Source: Cyathus striatus (taxonomy: Eukaryota > Basidiomycota > Agaricomycetes > Agaricales > Nidulariaceae). Taken from it: DNA of 64,000 bases. Location of the stretch: contig JAOVFP010000008.1 of NCBI GenBank assembly GCA_025738555.1, positions 2,232,001-2,296,000 of the forward strand, in the 5' to 3' direction. Positions 12,632 through 24,447 of the stretch are shown here, in pieces. The position numbers and the translations under genes are program-made. The notes beneath the pieces are model-generated. The model ran no database searches. It saw nothing but the letters and a program-made list of their open reading frames with translations, and was not told where the DNA came from. Numbering within the stretch: position 1 is the first letter of the stretch; every line of letters starts with the position of its first letter.

Positions 12632-15050
12632 TTATTCTACACGATCTAATTCAATTCCATCATCTTCAACATTATTATCATTTGTATTTGTGTTTTGTGT
12701 TTGTTTGATGTTCTGTTTCATTAGCACACGTTGAGTATGAATAAAAAGCATTGCATGTGTTGTCCAATTAAAGTTGTCCACAGTCATTCTATTAAGAATG
12801 CTTTGAAATCCTCCAACCATGCATTAAGTTGTTCACATGCCTAAGTTTCAATCAGATATATATGTTATTATTGAATATTGACAAACATACCTGTGTATTG
12901 AAAGCTCGTTTGTAGTGTGGATTTCCTTCAGCATCTCTTTCAACAAGAACCAGATTAGGTGCTGATCCATTTAGAGGACTTGGATTGCAGAATTTGCGGC
13001 ATAAGTAGTCTCCCACTCTATGATTAATATAATGAAATGAGTCAACCACAAATCTGGTAGTTGTCTTCCATATATTCCAATCACGAGATGTGATCAAGTG
13101 TCTCAATACCATGCAAGCCTTATCAATACAAACATAGCTTGGTCTGACATTAGGTGTTGGATACACAAATTCCAGAAAGTCTATTATTTGGCTTTCACTC
13201 TCTGCTTTTACAAATTTTGCCCATGCAATAACAACTCCACAGGGTGCACAAATAGTTTCAACACAATAAAAGCGAGGTGCAACAAAGTAATTATCACGAG
13301 CAGGAGTAGTTGTTGCATTAGGTACTTCATCATGAGGTCGAAAATTGCCTCTATTTGTTTCAGACATCCATTCAGGAGCCCCTTCTTGTTCTGTCCTTCT
13401 GATAATTCTCTGAATTCCAAGAACTGACTGCCTTCCAAATCTTATAACATGATTATACCATCTTTGTCTATGATTTACACAAGTTTGAGATCTTTCCTCC
13501 TTCTCGTTATAACAGTCTTTCATGCGACATAAATTCTTGCATTGTGATTCATGTCTTATACAAAAAACTCCAGTACGTGCATTTTTTAAAGGCTCAGAGC
13601 AGTTTTCAAATGCACAGTGAGTTGGACCCATAACAATGCCATCAACAACTATCATTTTAACCATAGGTTCAATAGCATTAGTAGAGTCAGAAGTATCAAC
13701 ACTCATTTCATTATCTTCTATATGTTGAAATTCTTGATTTCTTGCATTTCTTTCCAAATCTGGTACATGCCTATTTTCATCAATGCCAACAACAGCAGCA
13801 TTATCATCAGCTGTAATTATATCAGCTGTAGCCTTATATTTATGAGTGCATTCACTACATGAATGTTGCAATGCATTGTTAATAATTCCTTTTTGACCTA
13901 ATTGATCAAATGCAGCTTTAGTTACTTGTTCAGTTGATACTCTATCAGGAATTCTCAAATCACAATTTGTTGATAATGAAATGTAGCGTGTGGTTTCTTC
14001 TATAAATGCTTTCCATACCTGTCGGCGTGAAACTGGTGGTATTTCATTTTCAGTACCATTTGAAAAGGTATAGTTCCAAAACTCAGTATATGCTGCAGTG
14101 GATGCATGAAAGTGATAAATAGAGTTGACAACCATGGTTGTAAACACTCTGTCAGCCCATATATTTGCACCAATCTTTAAATATTTTGCTCTGTTAAAGA
14201 ATATGGTATCTTTAGGACTCAATTGAGGATCTCGTGATTCCTCCCTTTCATCACTATCTACTTCTTCAATAATATCATTTGCATTATTTTGCTCCTGATC
14301 TTTATCTTCTGGATCATACTCATTCTTAGGAAGTATACTTTTATGATCAGCATAATATATAGCTTTACATTTCAAGCATGTCCCTGCAAGTAACTGAGCA
14401 TTTTTATATAATTGAACTCCTTTCATCAATCTAACTGTAACTCGATCACGTCCTCGAGTGTTTAGATGCAATGCTCTTCCAGCACATAATTTTCTGGATG
14501 TTGAACAAGTTATGCGTGCAGGGCAAATAAGTAATACAGGCTCAATTTCTGTAGTAGAAATTGACTTTAGAAATTGTGCATGCTCTGTCTTTTGTGTATA
14601 TGGATTTAAGCACAAAACTTCAATCATCTTATCAAGTTTCTTGACAAATTTAGTTGTCTTTGTTGATACATCCAGTGAATTTTCATTTTCATCTTCAAAC
14701 AATTGACTATCATCACCTATACGGCTCTGAATAGCACTTGCTAAAGCCTTTATCCACCCATTAGTCAACTTAGAATACTCGCTGTCAACAATTGGATTTT
14801 TTGCTCTTGCATGGAGATTGAGAAGGTCTACATTGTTTGTTAATGTAAAAAGTAAAGTTAAAACTGTTGCCAAAGTAATTGAGGAGTTAAAATTTTTTTG
14901 TATAAATTTTGAGAAAACTCTAAATGTGATGTCAGGAAAAGGATCATTTAGTGATGATGCTTGTACTTGAGGAACATAGCTCAAGAACACAAGTAATAGC
15001 CAGATTTGAAATAGACCTTGCAGAATGAAACCAAACCTATACAAGTACAA
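12632..15050 (-). pseudogene. KDZ-family transposase with CxC5/CxC6 clusters, frameshifted (K1 ORF2)
   Basis: The start is at 15050, the frame is open for about 720 codons, and a 50-bp intron lies at 12841-12890 (donor GTATGT, acceptor TTAG). Features in order: a hydrophobic N-terminal segment (residues 8-31); a CxC5-like cluster (ICPARITCSTS to GTCLKCKAIYYADH); ECTHKYK; the CxC6-like cluster VDGIVMGPTHCAFENC to CRMKDC and CVNH; then the KDZ core YCVETICAPCGVVIAW, YVCIDKACMVLR, FVVDSFHYINH and CNPSPLNGSAPNLV. After splicing, QACEQLNAWL leads into a frame lacking one G near 12811-12817; the expected GGFQSILNRM is in the next frame and ends at 12632. K2 has an intact equivalent. The enzyme would excise and integrate the element. 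A sequencing or assembly indel is the alternative to decay. Confidence 0.9.
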
Positions 15051-15147
15051 TATTAGTAAATCTGACTTAGAATTAATAGTGCATGACCAATAGAAATTTA
15101 TAAAATGTTAGAAGTACATGAAGTACATCAACAGAAAATATATAAAT

Positions 15148-15447
15148 CTACTATTGAAAGTAGGTAACTGTAGAAAAGTTGAAAATATATTGTTGAAATA
15201 TTTCAGTATAAAAGAATTAGAGAAGAAGCTACTGTTGAAAGTAGAATATTGTACAAAAGTTGGCAAATATTGTTGAAAATATCCAACCAACTGAAATAAT
15301 AAAATACAGATCTACTGTTGAAAGTAGATAGATTGTACAAAGCTGAGAAATATTGTTGAAATATTTTCAACCAAAAATAAACAGCATAAATCTACTGTTG
15401 AAAGTAGATGATTGTAATTCATTTTAGAAATACTGTTGAAGTATTTC
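15148..15447 (-). repeat. Four-unit hairpin array between K1 ORF1 and ORF2
   Basis: Four units of about 81 bp start at 15148, 15229, 15312 and 15392. Each unit holds two stem-loops with the same loop core TTGA. The first is CTACT-GTTGAA-AGTAG (loop ATTGAA in unit 1). The second is AAATATT-GTTGA-AATATTT, which becomes AAATACT-GTTGA-AGTATTT in unit 4, a paired change that keeps the stem. Units 3 and 4 are followed by TTTCAACC, complementary to the loop. The array occupies most of the 460-bp gap upstream of the transposase start. Function is unknown: RNA structure or protein-binding palindromes. Confidence 0.8.
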
Positions 15448-15514
15448 AACCAAAATTGACAGTTAGAGCATATGATGAAAAAAAATAGAACCAAAGTTAA
15501 AACAAATAAACATC

Positions 15515-17759
15515 TTACAATTTCTTAGCCTTTCCCTTTCGGTGTGACTTCTTGCTTTTCTCTTTCTCTCTCTCACTTTCCTCTCTCTCTTTCTGTTTTG
15601 CTCTATAATCCATAGCAGCTTTCTTGCCTTCAAGTAATTTTTGTAAATTACTAAAGTTAGGCTTTAAACCTTCCCATACAGCCTTTGTATGATCTTTATC
15701 AGGCTCATCTTCTTCAAACCAACTTTCCATTGCTGGATCATAACTCAACATTGGAAAGATCTTAAATGGGTACTGATAATATGTAGATGAAGCCATGAAT
15801 ACAGCAATTATCAGCTTTCTATCAATATGACAGTGGGCTATCTCTTCTAGAGAAGCCAACTCCATTTCTTTACTGAGAATCTCATTGATCTTACAGTATT
15901 TCAAGTATGTCATTTTGATGCTGTCCTTCTTCTTATCCACATTCTGAAGATGTTTAGGGATCTCAAAGTGATTTATAAGCAATTGAATTATGTCACTATT
16001 GCTCATTTCTGATTCAAATTTAGACTTAGATGATGATGACTTATTAACTATGGAAGATGGTCCTGGAATTTGCTGATCTACAGCACCATCTGCTAAAATC
16101 TCAACAATATACTTATTGTTCTCTTGTTTGCAATCAAGTGTCTCAGATCGCTGTAATGCTTTTGAGAATCTTCCTTTTAGCATCCATCTTCCATCTTTAC
16201 GAACTGAAATAGGTGAATTTTTGTCAGACACAAGCTCCCAATATTCAGCAATGATTTCAAGAACACTAGCAAGATCAGACCCTGGAGTCTGATTGTCAAT
16301 TACATAGTCTGCTTTGGTATGATCACGTGTCAGGAATAAATGAATTTCGCCATTTGTGTTCTCTGGAAGAATCATTGATACATCCATTGATACATCTATA
16401 TAAATGAATAAGTAAAACTAATGAATTAATAAATAATACAAATATACCTTCTTCTTCATCTCCAAAGTTAAAGAAATTACCAATGGCATGCTGGCGTGAA
16501 AATCCTCCAACTGCACGTGAGGCACCTTGAGGATCACTATCTGAGTAGCTTCTGACTGAGCTATGGGATTCTGAGTGACGTGATATCTTACTTATTGAGG
16601 TGCTTTGACTATCAGAATCTGAGCTGGAGAGCTCTGATCGACCACATTTAAAATCAGAAGCTTTCTTAGGTGTACAATCAATATCCATCTCCTCTGACTC
16701 GCTTATTTCCTCAGACTCACTCCTATTTTGTAACTCATCTATTTCCTTGAACTCATTCATTTCTTCTGATTCACCCATTTCTTCTGATTCACCTATCTCT
16801 TCTGATTCACCCATTTCTTCTGATTCATCTATTTCTTCTGACTCATCCACAGTAGCAAATGTATTAAGCTCATTGAGCTGCTTATTTGATTCAGAAGTGT
16901 TAGAAGATTCAGTGTCAGAAGATGACTCAGATATAGTCTTAAATTTATCAATATTCAAACTCCCCAACTGTGAGCTCAGTGGTACAAGAATTTCCTCCTC
17001 ATTCAATGAGTCGCCTACTTTTTCAGCAGTGGCACTTGTGGATGTGGTCTTAGCAGGTGAGGACACTTGATGTTGAGGAGGAGGAGGAGGAGGAGGAGGA
17101 GCAACAGATGTGTTATCATTCTCCAGAATTTGTTCCGCTCTACTAAATTAGTTAAAGTATTCAAGGTAAATATAACATTTACTTACGGGGTTAAATGCTT
17201 TGGCTTTCCTTGTACTTCATTAGCAATATCTTCTTGAAGTCGTGTAACTGAAGTTTTTCTACATTTTAATGTTAGTTAGATCACATAAAGAACAAATTAA
17301 ATTACTACATACTTAGGTTTTCCCCCTCCTTTTCCTTTCTCCTTTTTAGATGAAGATTCTGAGTTTTCTCTTTTTTTGGATTTTGTGTTAACCTGAGTTT
17401 TGGATTTCAAAGACTTGGACATATTAGTGGGTTCATGAAGTGTATCTTTTCCTCCAGACTGTTCTTGTGCCTTATTTCCAGCAATTCTTGTGCTAGATCT
17501 CATAGACTTAGGCTTCTTAGATGGCTCAGAAGGTGTAATTGTCCCTCCTCCTGATTGTACTTGTGCCCTAGAAGCAACCCTAGAGCTAGATCTCACAAAC
17601 TTAGGCATCTCAGATAGCTCAGAAGGTGTGTTTGTCCCTCCTTCAGATATTTCTTGTGTCTTAGAAGCAACTGAAGCAATTCTAGTGCTAGATCTAGAAG
17701 ATCTGGGCTCAACCATAGAAGGATTGACAGAGTTTGAGGTTGAGGTTGACTTAGACATG
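15515..17759 (-). CDS. K1 companion protein ORF1 (Ser/acid-rich with basic tail)
   Basis: Probable start MSKSTSTSNS at 17757-17759, stop at 15515-15517, with short introns near 17090-17300 and at about 16395-16450. The N-terminal exon has three imperfect repeats of about 37 residues built on RSSTRIA and TPSE. The middle exon is acidic, with repeats of the type SEEMGESEEI (16700-16870). The last exon (16387-15515) holds a globular part: SMILPENTNGEIHLFLTRD, WELVSDKNSPISVRKDGRWM, then WFEEDEPDKDHTKAVWEGLK, and ends in a lysine-rich tail. K2 has an equivalent gene at the same place with a similar W-acid-DxDxTKxxW-GLK segment near the C-terminus. No catalytic motif is recognised. A DNA-binding or chromatin accessory factor of the transposon is my inference. 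Confidence 0.7.
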
Positions 17760-18258
17760 TTAGATACAGTGGATAGTGACTTTAAAGAGCAGGTGGGGGG
17801 CAGGACAGCAATCTCAGTGTGGATCAAAGTGGGAAGGGAAGAAAGATTTCGTCACTTAGAAAGCTTACTATATGTGAGAATCTAATTATATTTCGGTCCG
17901 GCACACATTGATTCAAAAAAGTTAAAAATAGAATGGAGTCCATTAAGGTTCATGGCATGCGCCCACATTAAATTTACTAAAAATAGACTGATATCGGTCT
18001 AAATAGATTGCCATTAAATCGATTGCCAGCCGGCCTCACACTGTAATAATAATATACCAGAATCGATTTCATCTGCATGCGCTTGCAGCTTCCCATTAAT
18101 AGTTTTCTTTGTATGCGCTTGCACCTTGCCTTGTACTATATTAATAACTTCTGTGTGCTCACAATCTCACTTTCTACTAATTTGCACTCACTCATAATCT
18201 CACAGGTTTGTTTATAACCATTATAACATACAATATTTTTATTATTCTAATATACTGG
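17760..18258. promoter_or_regulatory. K1 leader between ORF1 and the CpG-rich island
   Basis: An AT-rich spacer upstream of ORF1, likely containing its promoter. ATGCGCTTGCA motifs recur at about 18077 and 18114. No gene is seen. Confidence 0.4.
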
Positions 18259-18299
18259 CTACGCTAATACAAATAGAATAACAATGCTATTTAATGTGT

Positions 18300-19930
18300 A
18301 TACGAAGATGCAGTGGTCTGGCGGTGGCGGAGGCGGCGCTGGTGTGGTGCTGGCGTTGGCGGTATAAGGAGAGGTCGTCGTCGTCACACGCGGAGAGGTG
18401 CTAGTGTTGGTGCTGGCGGTATGCGAACAGGTGGTGGTGGTGGTGGCGGGATGGCGGTACGCGGGCGGGTGGTAGTGGTGGTGATGAGGCGGCTGGGAGA
18501 GGTGGTGATGGAGGCGGTAGCGATACGGGGAGAGGGAGAGGTCGTCGTTGTAGTCGTCATCCAAGGGGACTTGGTGATGGAGGCGGTGTTGGTGGTACGC
18601 GGACAGACAGTCGTGGTGGTGGTAGCGGTACCGGGAGAGGGAGAGGTCGTCATCGTAGTCGTCATCCATGGGGATGAGATGCAGGACTTGGTGATGGAGG
18701 TGGTGGTGGTGGTACGCGGACAGACGGTCATGGTGGTGGTAGCGATACGGGGAGAGGGAGAGGTCGTCGTTGTAGTCGTCATCCGCGGGGACTTGGTGAT
18801 GGAGGCGGTGTTGGTGGTACGCGGACAGACGGTTGTGGTGGTGGTAGCGGTACGGGGAAGGAGAGGTCGGTGGTGGTGGTGGTAGCGGTACCGGGAGAGG
18901 GAGAGGGAGAGGGGTCGTTGTCGTTGTCGTCATCCGTGGGGACTTGGTGATGGAGGCAGTGTTGGTGGTAGCGGTACGGGGAAGGGAGAGGTCGGTGGTA
19001 GTGGTGGTAGCGGTACCGGGAGAGGGAGAGGGAGAGAGGTCGTCGTCGTCGTCGTCATCCGTGGGGACTTGGTGATGAAGGCGGTGGTGGTGGTACGCGG
19101 ACAGACAGTCGTGGTGGTGGTAGCGGTACGGGGAGAGGGAGAGGTCGTCGTCGTCGTCGTCATCCATGGGGACGAGACGGCAGGTGGTGGCGGTGGAGGT
19201 GAGACGGCTGTTCACGACGCAGGGGAGCCAGCCAGGGGAGCCAGCCAGGGGTGAAGCGGCGGTGTCGTGCTGGAAAGTCGATGACGTAGCATCGACGCAC
19301 GACATGGCGGGAGACGGTGGCAGCGCCAGGAGTAGACGGGGATGAAGAATCCCGTTGATTGCAGCTGTCGTCCGTCCCGATGCAGCCCAAGGAGGGAGAA
19401 GGGGCCTAACGCGTGACGTGGCGTCGGCGACGACATGGGGATGGAGATGGTGAGTGTTGGCGGTGGCAGGAAAGGGGGTTGAGGAAGGGGGTTGAGGAAG
19501 GGGCTTGAGGAAGGGGCGTCAACGACATTGGAGGATGCTAGTGTCGTTGTTGTTGTTGTCGTCGATACGCAGCGGAGAAGGCTAGGAGGAGGAAGGTGAA
19601 TCAGGAACGATGCGAGTGGAGCAGGAGGCTTACCTGATCCCAATCCTTGGCGACACTACGTTGGCGTCGACGACGTACGACGTAGACGCTTGAACGTCAC
19701 GGATTGTCCATCCAACGTTGAGGCCGGCGGGCGCTGGGAAGGATGGTCGTTGAACGTGAAGGGGGACGGGCGTTGGGCGCAGAGGGGAACGGGCGTTAAG
19801 CGTGGAGGGGGACGGGCGTTGAGAGTAGAGAGGGACGGGCGGTGAGAGCAGAGCGGAACGGGCGTTGACGGGGAAGATGTTGCGGTGGGAAGAACACGTC
19901 GTTGATCGAAGAAAACAAATGTGGGGTTGT
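18300..19930. repeat. K1 GC- and CpG-rich repeat island
   Basis: Base composition switches sharply from AT-rich, CpG-poor to GC-rich, CpG-rich. Between about 18500 and 19190 five to six units of roughly 100-150 bp repeat; each contains GGGGACTTGGTGATGGAGG, TACGCGGACAGAC and a (GTC)n GTCATCC block. From 19740 to 19880 a shorter unit around ACGGGCGTTGA repeats. The minus strand is open for 348 codons (18259-19305) as D- and H-rich repeats, and the plus strand is also open for 190 codons, so openness follows from 3-based repeats and I do not call a gene. K2 has a similar island in the same relative place. Confidence 0.8.
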
Positions 19931-19989
19931 TATTTTTGTAGCACGTGATATGACCGTGGAACTAGCTAAGTAGAATAGACATTAGTAAC

Positions 19990-20079
19990 TTCACAAGGTC
20001 TGATAACCTAGTGGTAAGTATGTGTATTGTTAACTCTCCAAGGTCTTGAGTTCGAACCAGTGTGGGGTACTTTTTTTTA
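19990..20079 (+). ncRNA. tRNA-like Pol III module, outward-facing, in K1
   Basis: An A-box-like TGATAACCTAGTGGTAAG (20001-20018) is followed by a B-box-like GAGTTCGAACC (20048-20058) at tRNA spacing, then a T8 run (20071-20078) that would stop Pol III. It reads toward the right end of K1, opposite to the transposon genes. I cannot fold a full cloverleaf, so it is tRNA-derived rather than a working tRNA. K2 has a counterpart in the same place and orientation. Confidence 0.6.
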
Positions 20080-20144
20080 TTATATATAAGTAAGAGTAAT
20101 AAATCTAATGTACAAAGATTCTACCGGAAAATCCACTTAGAATT

Positions 20145-20450
20145 CAGGTGGAGTCCAGGTAGAGTCCGTGTAGAGCTCAGGTGTAGCCAACCTGGACTCC
20201 ACCTGGACTTACCTGGACTCTATCTGGACTCTACCTGGACTCCAGTGCTTCAGTCCAGTAGACTCCAAGTACAGTCCAGGTAGCACTTGGACTCTACCTG
20301 GACTCTACCCGGACTCCACCCGGACTCTACCTGGACTCCACCTGGACTTTACATAGAAATAGGCTGATCATGATTCTGGCCAGAGTCTGGGTAGAGTCCA
20401 GGTGGAGTCCAGGTGGAGTCCAGGTAGAGTCCCGGAGTCCAGGTGGAATC
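20145..20450. repeat. K1 subterminal array, right
   Basis: GGTAGAGTCCA and TGGACTCTACC units in alternating blocks (inverse at 20145-20190, forward to 20345, inverse again to 20450), the same motif as the left K1 array but less regular. It lies about 40 bp inside the right end. Confidence 0.85.
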
Positions 20451-20493
20451 TACACGGAGTCTACACAATTTCGTGGAGGAGTGTAATGACCTC

Positions 20494-21200
20494 TTGCGTC
20501 GCACGCCGGACAGATGTATGGTACTGGGTTTGTCCTCTTCAGATTCGATCTGATTACATGTGCGAGTGTTGCTGCGGATAGAAAGGATCAGCATCAGTTC
20601 GTAAAGAACAAGGGAAGATATAAAGGGGAGGGAAGGGGTGAAGAGGGTGAAGAGAGGAAAGGACGGAAGTGAACGGAGGGAGGGAGAGGGAATGGAACGG
20701 AGGGAGATAGCTGCAGTATGCACTCACACAGGACGTACGAGTAAGTACTAGCTTCTTCTCTGAAAGCATCGAAATGAAGACCATGCACATGCGTAGAGTA
20801 ACCAATGGTCATGAGGTAGTTGAGGGGTTTGAGTACACCCAGCCCGTTTGGCTTGACAGAAACCGCAGTTGCGCGTTCATGTACAGGTAGATCGTTCGAC
20901 TACTGGCAGGCGTGTGCTATGGTGAGTTGGCGAGGGAGTACCTGCAGTTATGAGTAGGGCTGATTAGGGCAGTGGGAAGCCTGAGCTACCAGCACAAGAG
21001 GTGCCATGGTGAGGGTACGTGATAGTGCGAAGGGACTTGAGGTGGAACCCAAACATCACGCGCATGGGGAACGCCGAAATTCCACATCCATCAAATTCAC
21101 TGGGAATTCATTTATGTGAGCAGAATTGCTGCAGAGTCTCACTAGGCCATCAGAACAATAGCATCAGGATACAGAAAGTGGGCTAAAAAACCTGCATTGC
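20494..21200 (-). pseudogene. Unrecognised gene Y, copy A, remainder
   Basis: Continuation of the gene interrupted by K1; matches 55380-56075 in copy B. Minus-strand pieces include KPNGLGVLKPLNYL and IGYSTHVHGLHFDAF separated by an intron-like pyrimidine-rich stretch. No recognised domain. Confidence 0.4.
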
Positions 21201-21665
21201 TTGTGCACTGCAGTAAGCCGTCTTGGAAACAACATGCTATTGCCAATCAGTTGCAAAGTAAATGTGTCTCTACTTCAGTACAACTGTTATTGGTTATTGC
21301 ATATGAACTGAATTACAATATTCGCTCGATCTAAGTTTGATTAGTAGTATGTAGAAATAAAGCCAGTGCAAGTACACGAGTTGAGGATTGTATATTACTA
21401 CATGCGTATACTGGGGTGCATTTATCTTTAGCATGGCCAGCTGACGACTAATGAAGACGTTGAACAGCATCATGAGTCATTCATCTCTCTAATTTTAGAT
21501 CAACATCAAAGCAAACACAATTCATCCACCCAATTCTGGGTTGATATGCATGCACAGCATGTTTGATGAGACCACAATTGATATATATATGGGTCGTTAG
21601 ATGGTAGAATCTTCCCCCCCATTCGTATACGTTACAAGGAGCACAACACACACAATCAAACAGCA
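21201..21665 (+). promoter_or_regulatory. Upstream region of the NLR-like gene
   Basis: Positions 21437-21515 match the last bases of the window in copy B, so the duplicated unit reaches into the promoter of the NLR gene. A TATA-like TATATATAT lies at 21580-21590, about 80 bp before the ATG. A stretch of about 220 bp (21216-21437) is absent from B. No gene is seen. Confidence 0.45.
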
Positions 21666-23817
21666 ATGTCTCAACCATTCCAGAAAGTCATAAACCGAAA
21701 GGCTGGGACCTCTCGTTCGCTCAATACTAAGAGGAATAAAGCTCCGCTTTCCCATGGCCATATACAAGGTGAAGATTGTTCCCTTCAAACAGATAATGAA
21801 GTGTCAAGCACTATGTTATCCGGTGTACCACAGACAACATCTGTTCCAATTGTGTGTCCAAATGAAGTTATTCATTGTAAAATATATTTCTTACAAATAG
21901 CAGGAGAAAAATACAATTAATACAGGGCCTCAGGTACTTGCAGGAGCTACTGGAAATGTTGTCATAAAGGATCATGCAATAGTAAACAATGCAATGAATA
22001 TTTATCAGATCATGACAAAGGAACAAAATGATTTACTAGCAGAGAAATTGAACCCAACATTTGGTGCTTCTTATAACTCAACTGAAAGGGAAAAAGCAAC
22101 TGGATGTATCACTGGTACTTGTGTGGATCTGTTGCAAGAAATTGATAATTGGATTGCTTCAACTGATAAAGCATCCATCTACTGGCTTTCTGGGCTTGCA
22201 GGAACTGGAAAATCTACTGTGGCACATAGTGTGGCTCATAAATATCAAAAGAATGGAGCTTCTTTCTTCTTCTCTAGGGATCACTTAAGTAGGAGTGAGT
22301 CTTCAAATGTAATTAAAACTCTGGCATACCAACTTGGAGCTCAACTTCCATCACTGAAACAAAAGTTACTGGAAATTAATCTTTCAATTCTCCACTCAAC
22401 CTTTTCAATGCAGTTAGAGAAGCTTATATTGAATCCAATTGTAGATATGAAAGAAGATTTAAAAAATATTACAATAGTAATTGTATTTGATGCACTGGAT
22501 GAATGTCAGCAAGACATGCAAGCACACATTATCAAAGTATTAGCTGACAATCTCAGCAAGTGCACCTTTCCAATCAAATTCTTTGTTACCAGTAGACCTG
22601 AAGCATCTCTTGAATATATATTCCAAACTAAAACAGTGGAATCTTTGACAAATCCTTTTGTTTTGCATAATATTGAAAAAGAAAAGGTCAATGCTGATAT
22701 TAGGTTGTACATAGAACATGAGATTAATGAAATGCCAATTGAGAAGCCATGGCCAAAGCCAAATGAAATGAGTGAACTAATTGACATTTGTTCTGGATTA
22801 TTTATTGTGGCAACTACAGCAATGAAATTCATTAATGGTGGCCATGGAGTTGGAGTGCAGAACAAATTAATATCAATTCTTAATCACAAACATGAGAAAG
22901 TAAATAACAAAAATCCATATGAAGCACTAGATAACATGTATATGCAAATCCTTTTACTAGCTTCACAATCATCATACTGGAAAGATGACATATTTCAATC
23001 TATTGTGGCAATTATTATTTTAGGTTTTAACAACCTGACCATTCAAGGAATATTGCAAATTCTAAGATTGAATCATGATGACAATGCCATTTATGAGATC
23101 CTTCACAATCTGAAAGCAGTACTACTTGTGCCACCATCTAATTCAAATCTTCCAATTCATGCATTTCATTTATCATTCCATGATTTTCTTACCAATTCAG
23201 AAAGATGTTCAGATACAAGATTTTACATTGACACAAAACAACATCACACACATATTGCAACATATTGTTTGCATACACTTATGAGCATTCTCAAAGTAAA
23301 TATTTGCAATGTTGAGGACATGACCACAGCAAATAAAGATATATCTACTCCTGATACAATGACAGATGGGGTTGGTTATGCTGCTACATACTGGATCTTC
23401 CATCTGCAAGAAGGAATATTAGATAAAAATCTGAAACAGCTGGTAACTACTTTTATATTAAAGTACTTATTGCAGTGGCTTGAAGTCATATCACTATATG
23501 GTCAACTACAAAGAGCACTAGAAGGTGTAAGACTCCTAAAAAATCTGCCAGTGAGTATAACTTTTATTATTACTTATTTTTTCTAATCATTTAATTTAGT
23601 TTAATTTCATTCCCCAATGTGTGGAGTTGTTGAATGATACTGAGAGATTCATTTTGCACAACTATGAGATAGTTAAGGACTATGCATTGCATATTTACCA
23701 GTCTGCACTTTTGTTTACTCCACAAGAAACTTTGCTGTATAAGATATATCAAGCTCAATTAAAGACTGTAACAGTTGTTCAAGGACACAACAAGTACTGG
23801 GATCTATGTGTACAGGT

Positions 23818-24307
23818 CCTTGAAGGCCATTCAGATGGGGTCAGTTCAGTTGCCATCTCATTGGATGGGGCAACTATTGTTTCTGGCTCAGGTGACAGGA
23901 CAGTAAGAGTGTGGAACTCATATAGTGGAAAACTTCTCAATGAGCTAAAAGGCCATTCAGACTGGGTCAGCTCAGTTGCCATCTCACAGGATGGGTCAAC
24001 TATTGTTTCTGGCTCACATGACAAGACAATCAGAGTGTGGAATTCACATAGTGGAAAACTTCTCAATGAGCTAAAAGGCCATTCAGATGGGGTCAACTTG
24101 GTTGCCATATCACAAGATGGGGCAACTATTGTTTCTGGCTCAGGTGACAGGACAGTAAGAGTGTGGAATTCACATAGTGGAAAACTTTTCAATCAGCTAA
24201 TAGGCCATTTAGACAGGGTCAGCTCAGTTGCCATCTTACAGGATGGGGCAACTATTGTTTCTGGCTCAAATGACCAGACAGTCCGAGTGTGGAGCATTCA
24301 GAGTAGC
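23818..24307 (+). repeat. Four near-identical 126-bp WD40 repeats
   Basis: GGCCATTCAGA starts units at 23825, 23951, 24077 and 24203 (GGCCATTTAGA), exactly 126 bp apart. Each unit encodes one blade (GHSDxVSSVAISQDGATIVS then GSxDRTVRVWNSHSGKL). DNA similarity between units is very high, as expected from recent unit exchange. Variable residues cluster around D/W/G after GHSD and the x in GSxD. Confidence 0.92.
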
Positions 24308-24447
24308 AGGTGTATGTATGTTTGGTGTCTAAATGATGATATAGAACTGGTCTCGATTAATATTGATAAAAACTGTATTGTTGTCAATAACAATAAGGTT
24401 TTTTCCATCTCAACATTCACTGAGCTTGATCCCTTTTATGATTTATC

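Larger units (their letters stand above)
12166..20493 (-). mobile_element. KDZ-type DNA transposon K1 (8.3 kb)
   Basis: The 8-bp duplication TTGCGTCG flanks it at 12158-12165 and 20494-20501. Copy B has the uninterrupted site (TTGTGTCG, near 55378-55387), so both ends are certain. The left end reads CTGTATATTTCACTCCTCC and the right end, reverse complemented, reads GAGGTCATTACACTCCTCC. Genes run on the minus strand. From the right end the order is subterminal array, tRNA-like Pol III module, CpG-rich repeat island, ORF1, hairpin array, ORF2 transposase, subterminal array. The transposase carries a 1-nt frameshift, so this copy is probably not autonomous. Zisupton/KDZ elements are known for 8-bp duplications and Cys-cluster transposases. 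Confidence 0.93.
2378..21515 (+). repeat. Segmental duplication, copy A (CpG-retaining)
   Basis: This block matches copy B (38193-64000) in order and orientation: 2378-2725 with 38193-38535, 4322-5435 with 38536-39785, 5436-6276 and 7145-7440 with 44756-46165, 9172-9600 with 49985-50395, 9610-9960 with 50545-50730 and 52985-53135, 10040-12157 with 53180-55390, 20494-21200 with 55390-56080, and 21437-21515 with 63911-64000. Insertions private to A are the 1.6-kb TA-site element, the foldback at 6277-7144, K1, and about 220 bp at 21216-21437. Many positions that are CpG here are TpG or CpA in B. The genes inside are broken, so this is not a functional gene block. Confidence 0.85.

Noticed and set aside
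12041..12649. Long ORFs with repeated DSTWTLPGLYL-type peptides
   Set aside because: They are translations of the 12-bp subterminal array in several frames; the open frame follows from the repeat length being a multiple of three.
18259..19305. 348-codon minus-strand ORF rich in Asp and His
   Set aside because: Composed of 3-based repeats, with the opposite strand also open; no conserved domain. Kept only as part of the CpG-rich island.
19990..20079. Canonical tRNA gene
   Set aside because: A- and B-box-like blocks are visible but no convincing cloverleaf; called tRNA-like only. The same holds for 56475-56565.
12166..20493. Starship-type giant element
   Set aside because: No tyrosine-recombinase captain gene is visible; the element has defined KDZ ends and a KDZ transposase.
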